Source: Odontocerum albicorne | Lineage: Eukaryota; Arthropoda; Insecta; Trichoptera; Odontoceridae | Direction: 5' to 3' | Assembly: GCA_949825065.1 (NCBI GenBank) | Contig: OX463859.1 | Coordinates: 6,238,217-6,302,216 of the forward strand | Length of the DNA: 64,000 nt | Program-made: the position numbers and the translations under genes | Notes under the pieces: model-generated | What the model saw: only the letters and a program-made list of their open reading frames with translations | Database searches by the model: none | Told to the model about the DNA's origin: nothing | Shown: one piece after another, positions 63,930 to 64,000 of the stretch | Layout: the number at the start of each line of letters is the position of its first letter | Position numbering within the stretch: the first letter of the stretch is position 1

Positions 63930-64000
63930 TTCTGGTTGGTTGGGAGAAATTGTCACATGCCAGGTTGTTTTGTGTACAGCGAAAGAGGAATACAATAATA
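63930..64000 (+). mobile_element. LINE or SINE tail at the right edge
   Basis: TTTCTGGTTGGTTGGGAGAA, ATTGTCACATGCCAGG and AATACAATAATA match the tail of the SINEs and the 7.0-kb LINE end. The element is cut by the window edge or 5'-truncated. Confidence 0.5.

Overview
The window is AT-rich nuclear DNA from an arthropod, most likely an insect. The species cannot be named from the sequence. The evidence is two spliced, conserved metabolic genes with kilobase-sized introns, and a very dense, decayed load of mariner, pogo/Tigger, piggyBac-like, hAT, LINE, SINE and foldback elements of the kinds common in insect genomes. Most long open frames are transposon debris or shadows. There are no bacterial operons, rRNA genes or CRISPR arrays.

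Gene 1 (+ strand, 670-19339) is the 3' part of a mitochondrial-type glycerol-3-phosphate acyltransferase (GPAT1/GPAM). Nine exons encode about 575 residues from just upstream of acyltransferase motif II to the stop codon, and a polyadenylation signal lies at 19529. The 5' exons, including the catalytic HxxxxD motif, lie before the window. Gene 2 (- strand, 45837-32797) is an acetyl-CoA hydrolase/4-hydroxybutyrate CoA-transferase-like gene. Eight exons encode about 416 residues, nearly the whole protein, and only the short N-terminal exon was not found. The genes converge and are separated by about 13.5 kb of repeat-bearing intergenic DNA. Both act in acyl-CoA metabolism, but nothing in the sequence indicates joint regulation.

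Layout: 1-620 colliding mariner fragments; 670-19339 the GPAT gene, with introns holding mariners (1.2, 5.6, 16.2 kb), LINE and SINE pieces, a pogo-like pair (7.8-10.8 kb), a piggyBac-like MITE (11.6 kb), an internally repeated 13.2-14.6 kb block and a 52-bp minisatellite; 19.3-32.8 kb intergenic repeats, including a deletion derivative of the 5.6-kb mariner; 32.8-45.8 kb the CoA-transferase gene, with introns holding LINEs, a Tigger-like element, a third mariner, an LTR copy, a 230-bp foldback and a second copy of the piggyBac-like MITE; 45.9-64 kb only transposon debris. The last part includes a 2.4-kb hAT element with an 8-bp target duplication and a three-layer nest (MITE inside solo LTR inside LINE) at 61.55-62.53 kb.

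I did not find a credible undescribed biological system. The most informative signals are the nested insertions that can be read to the base, a SINE family sharing its tail with a LINE, a GC-AG intron, and transposon insertions lying directly against splice sites.
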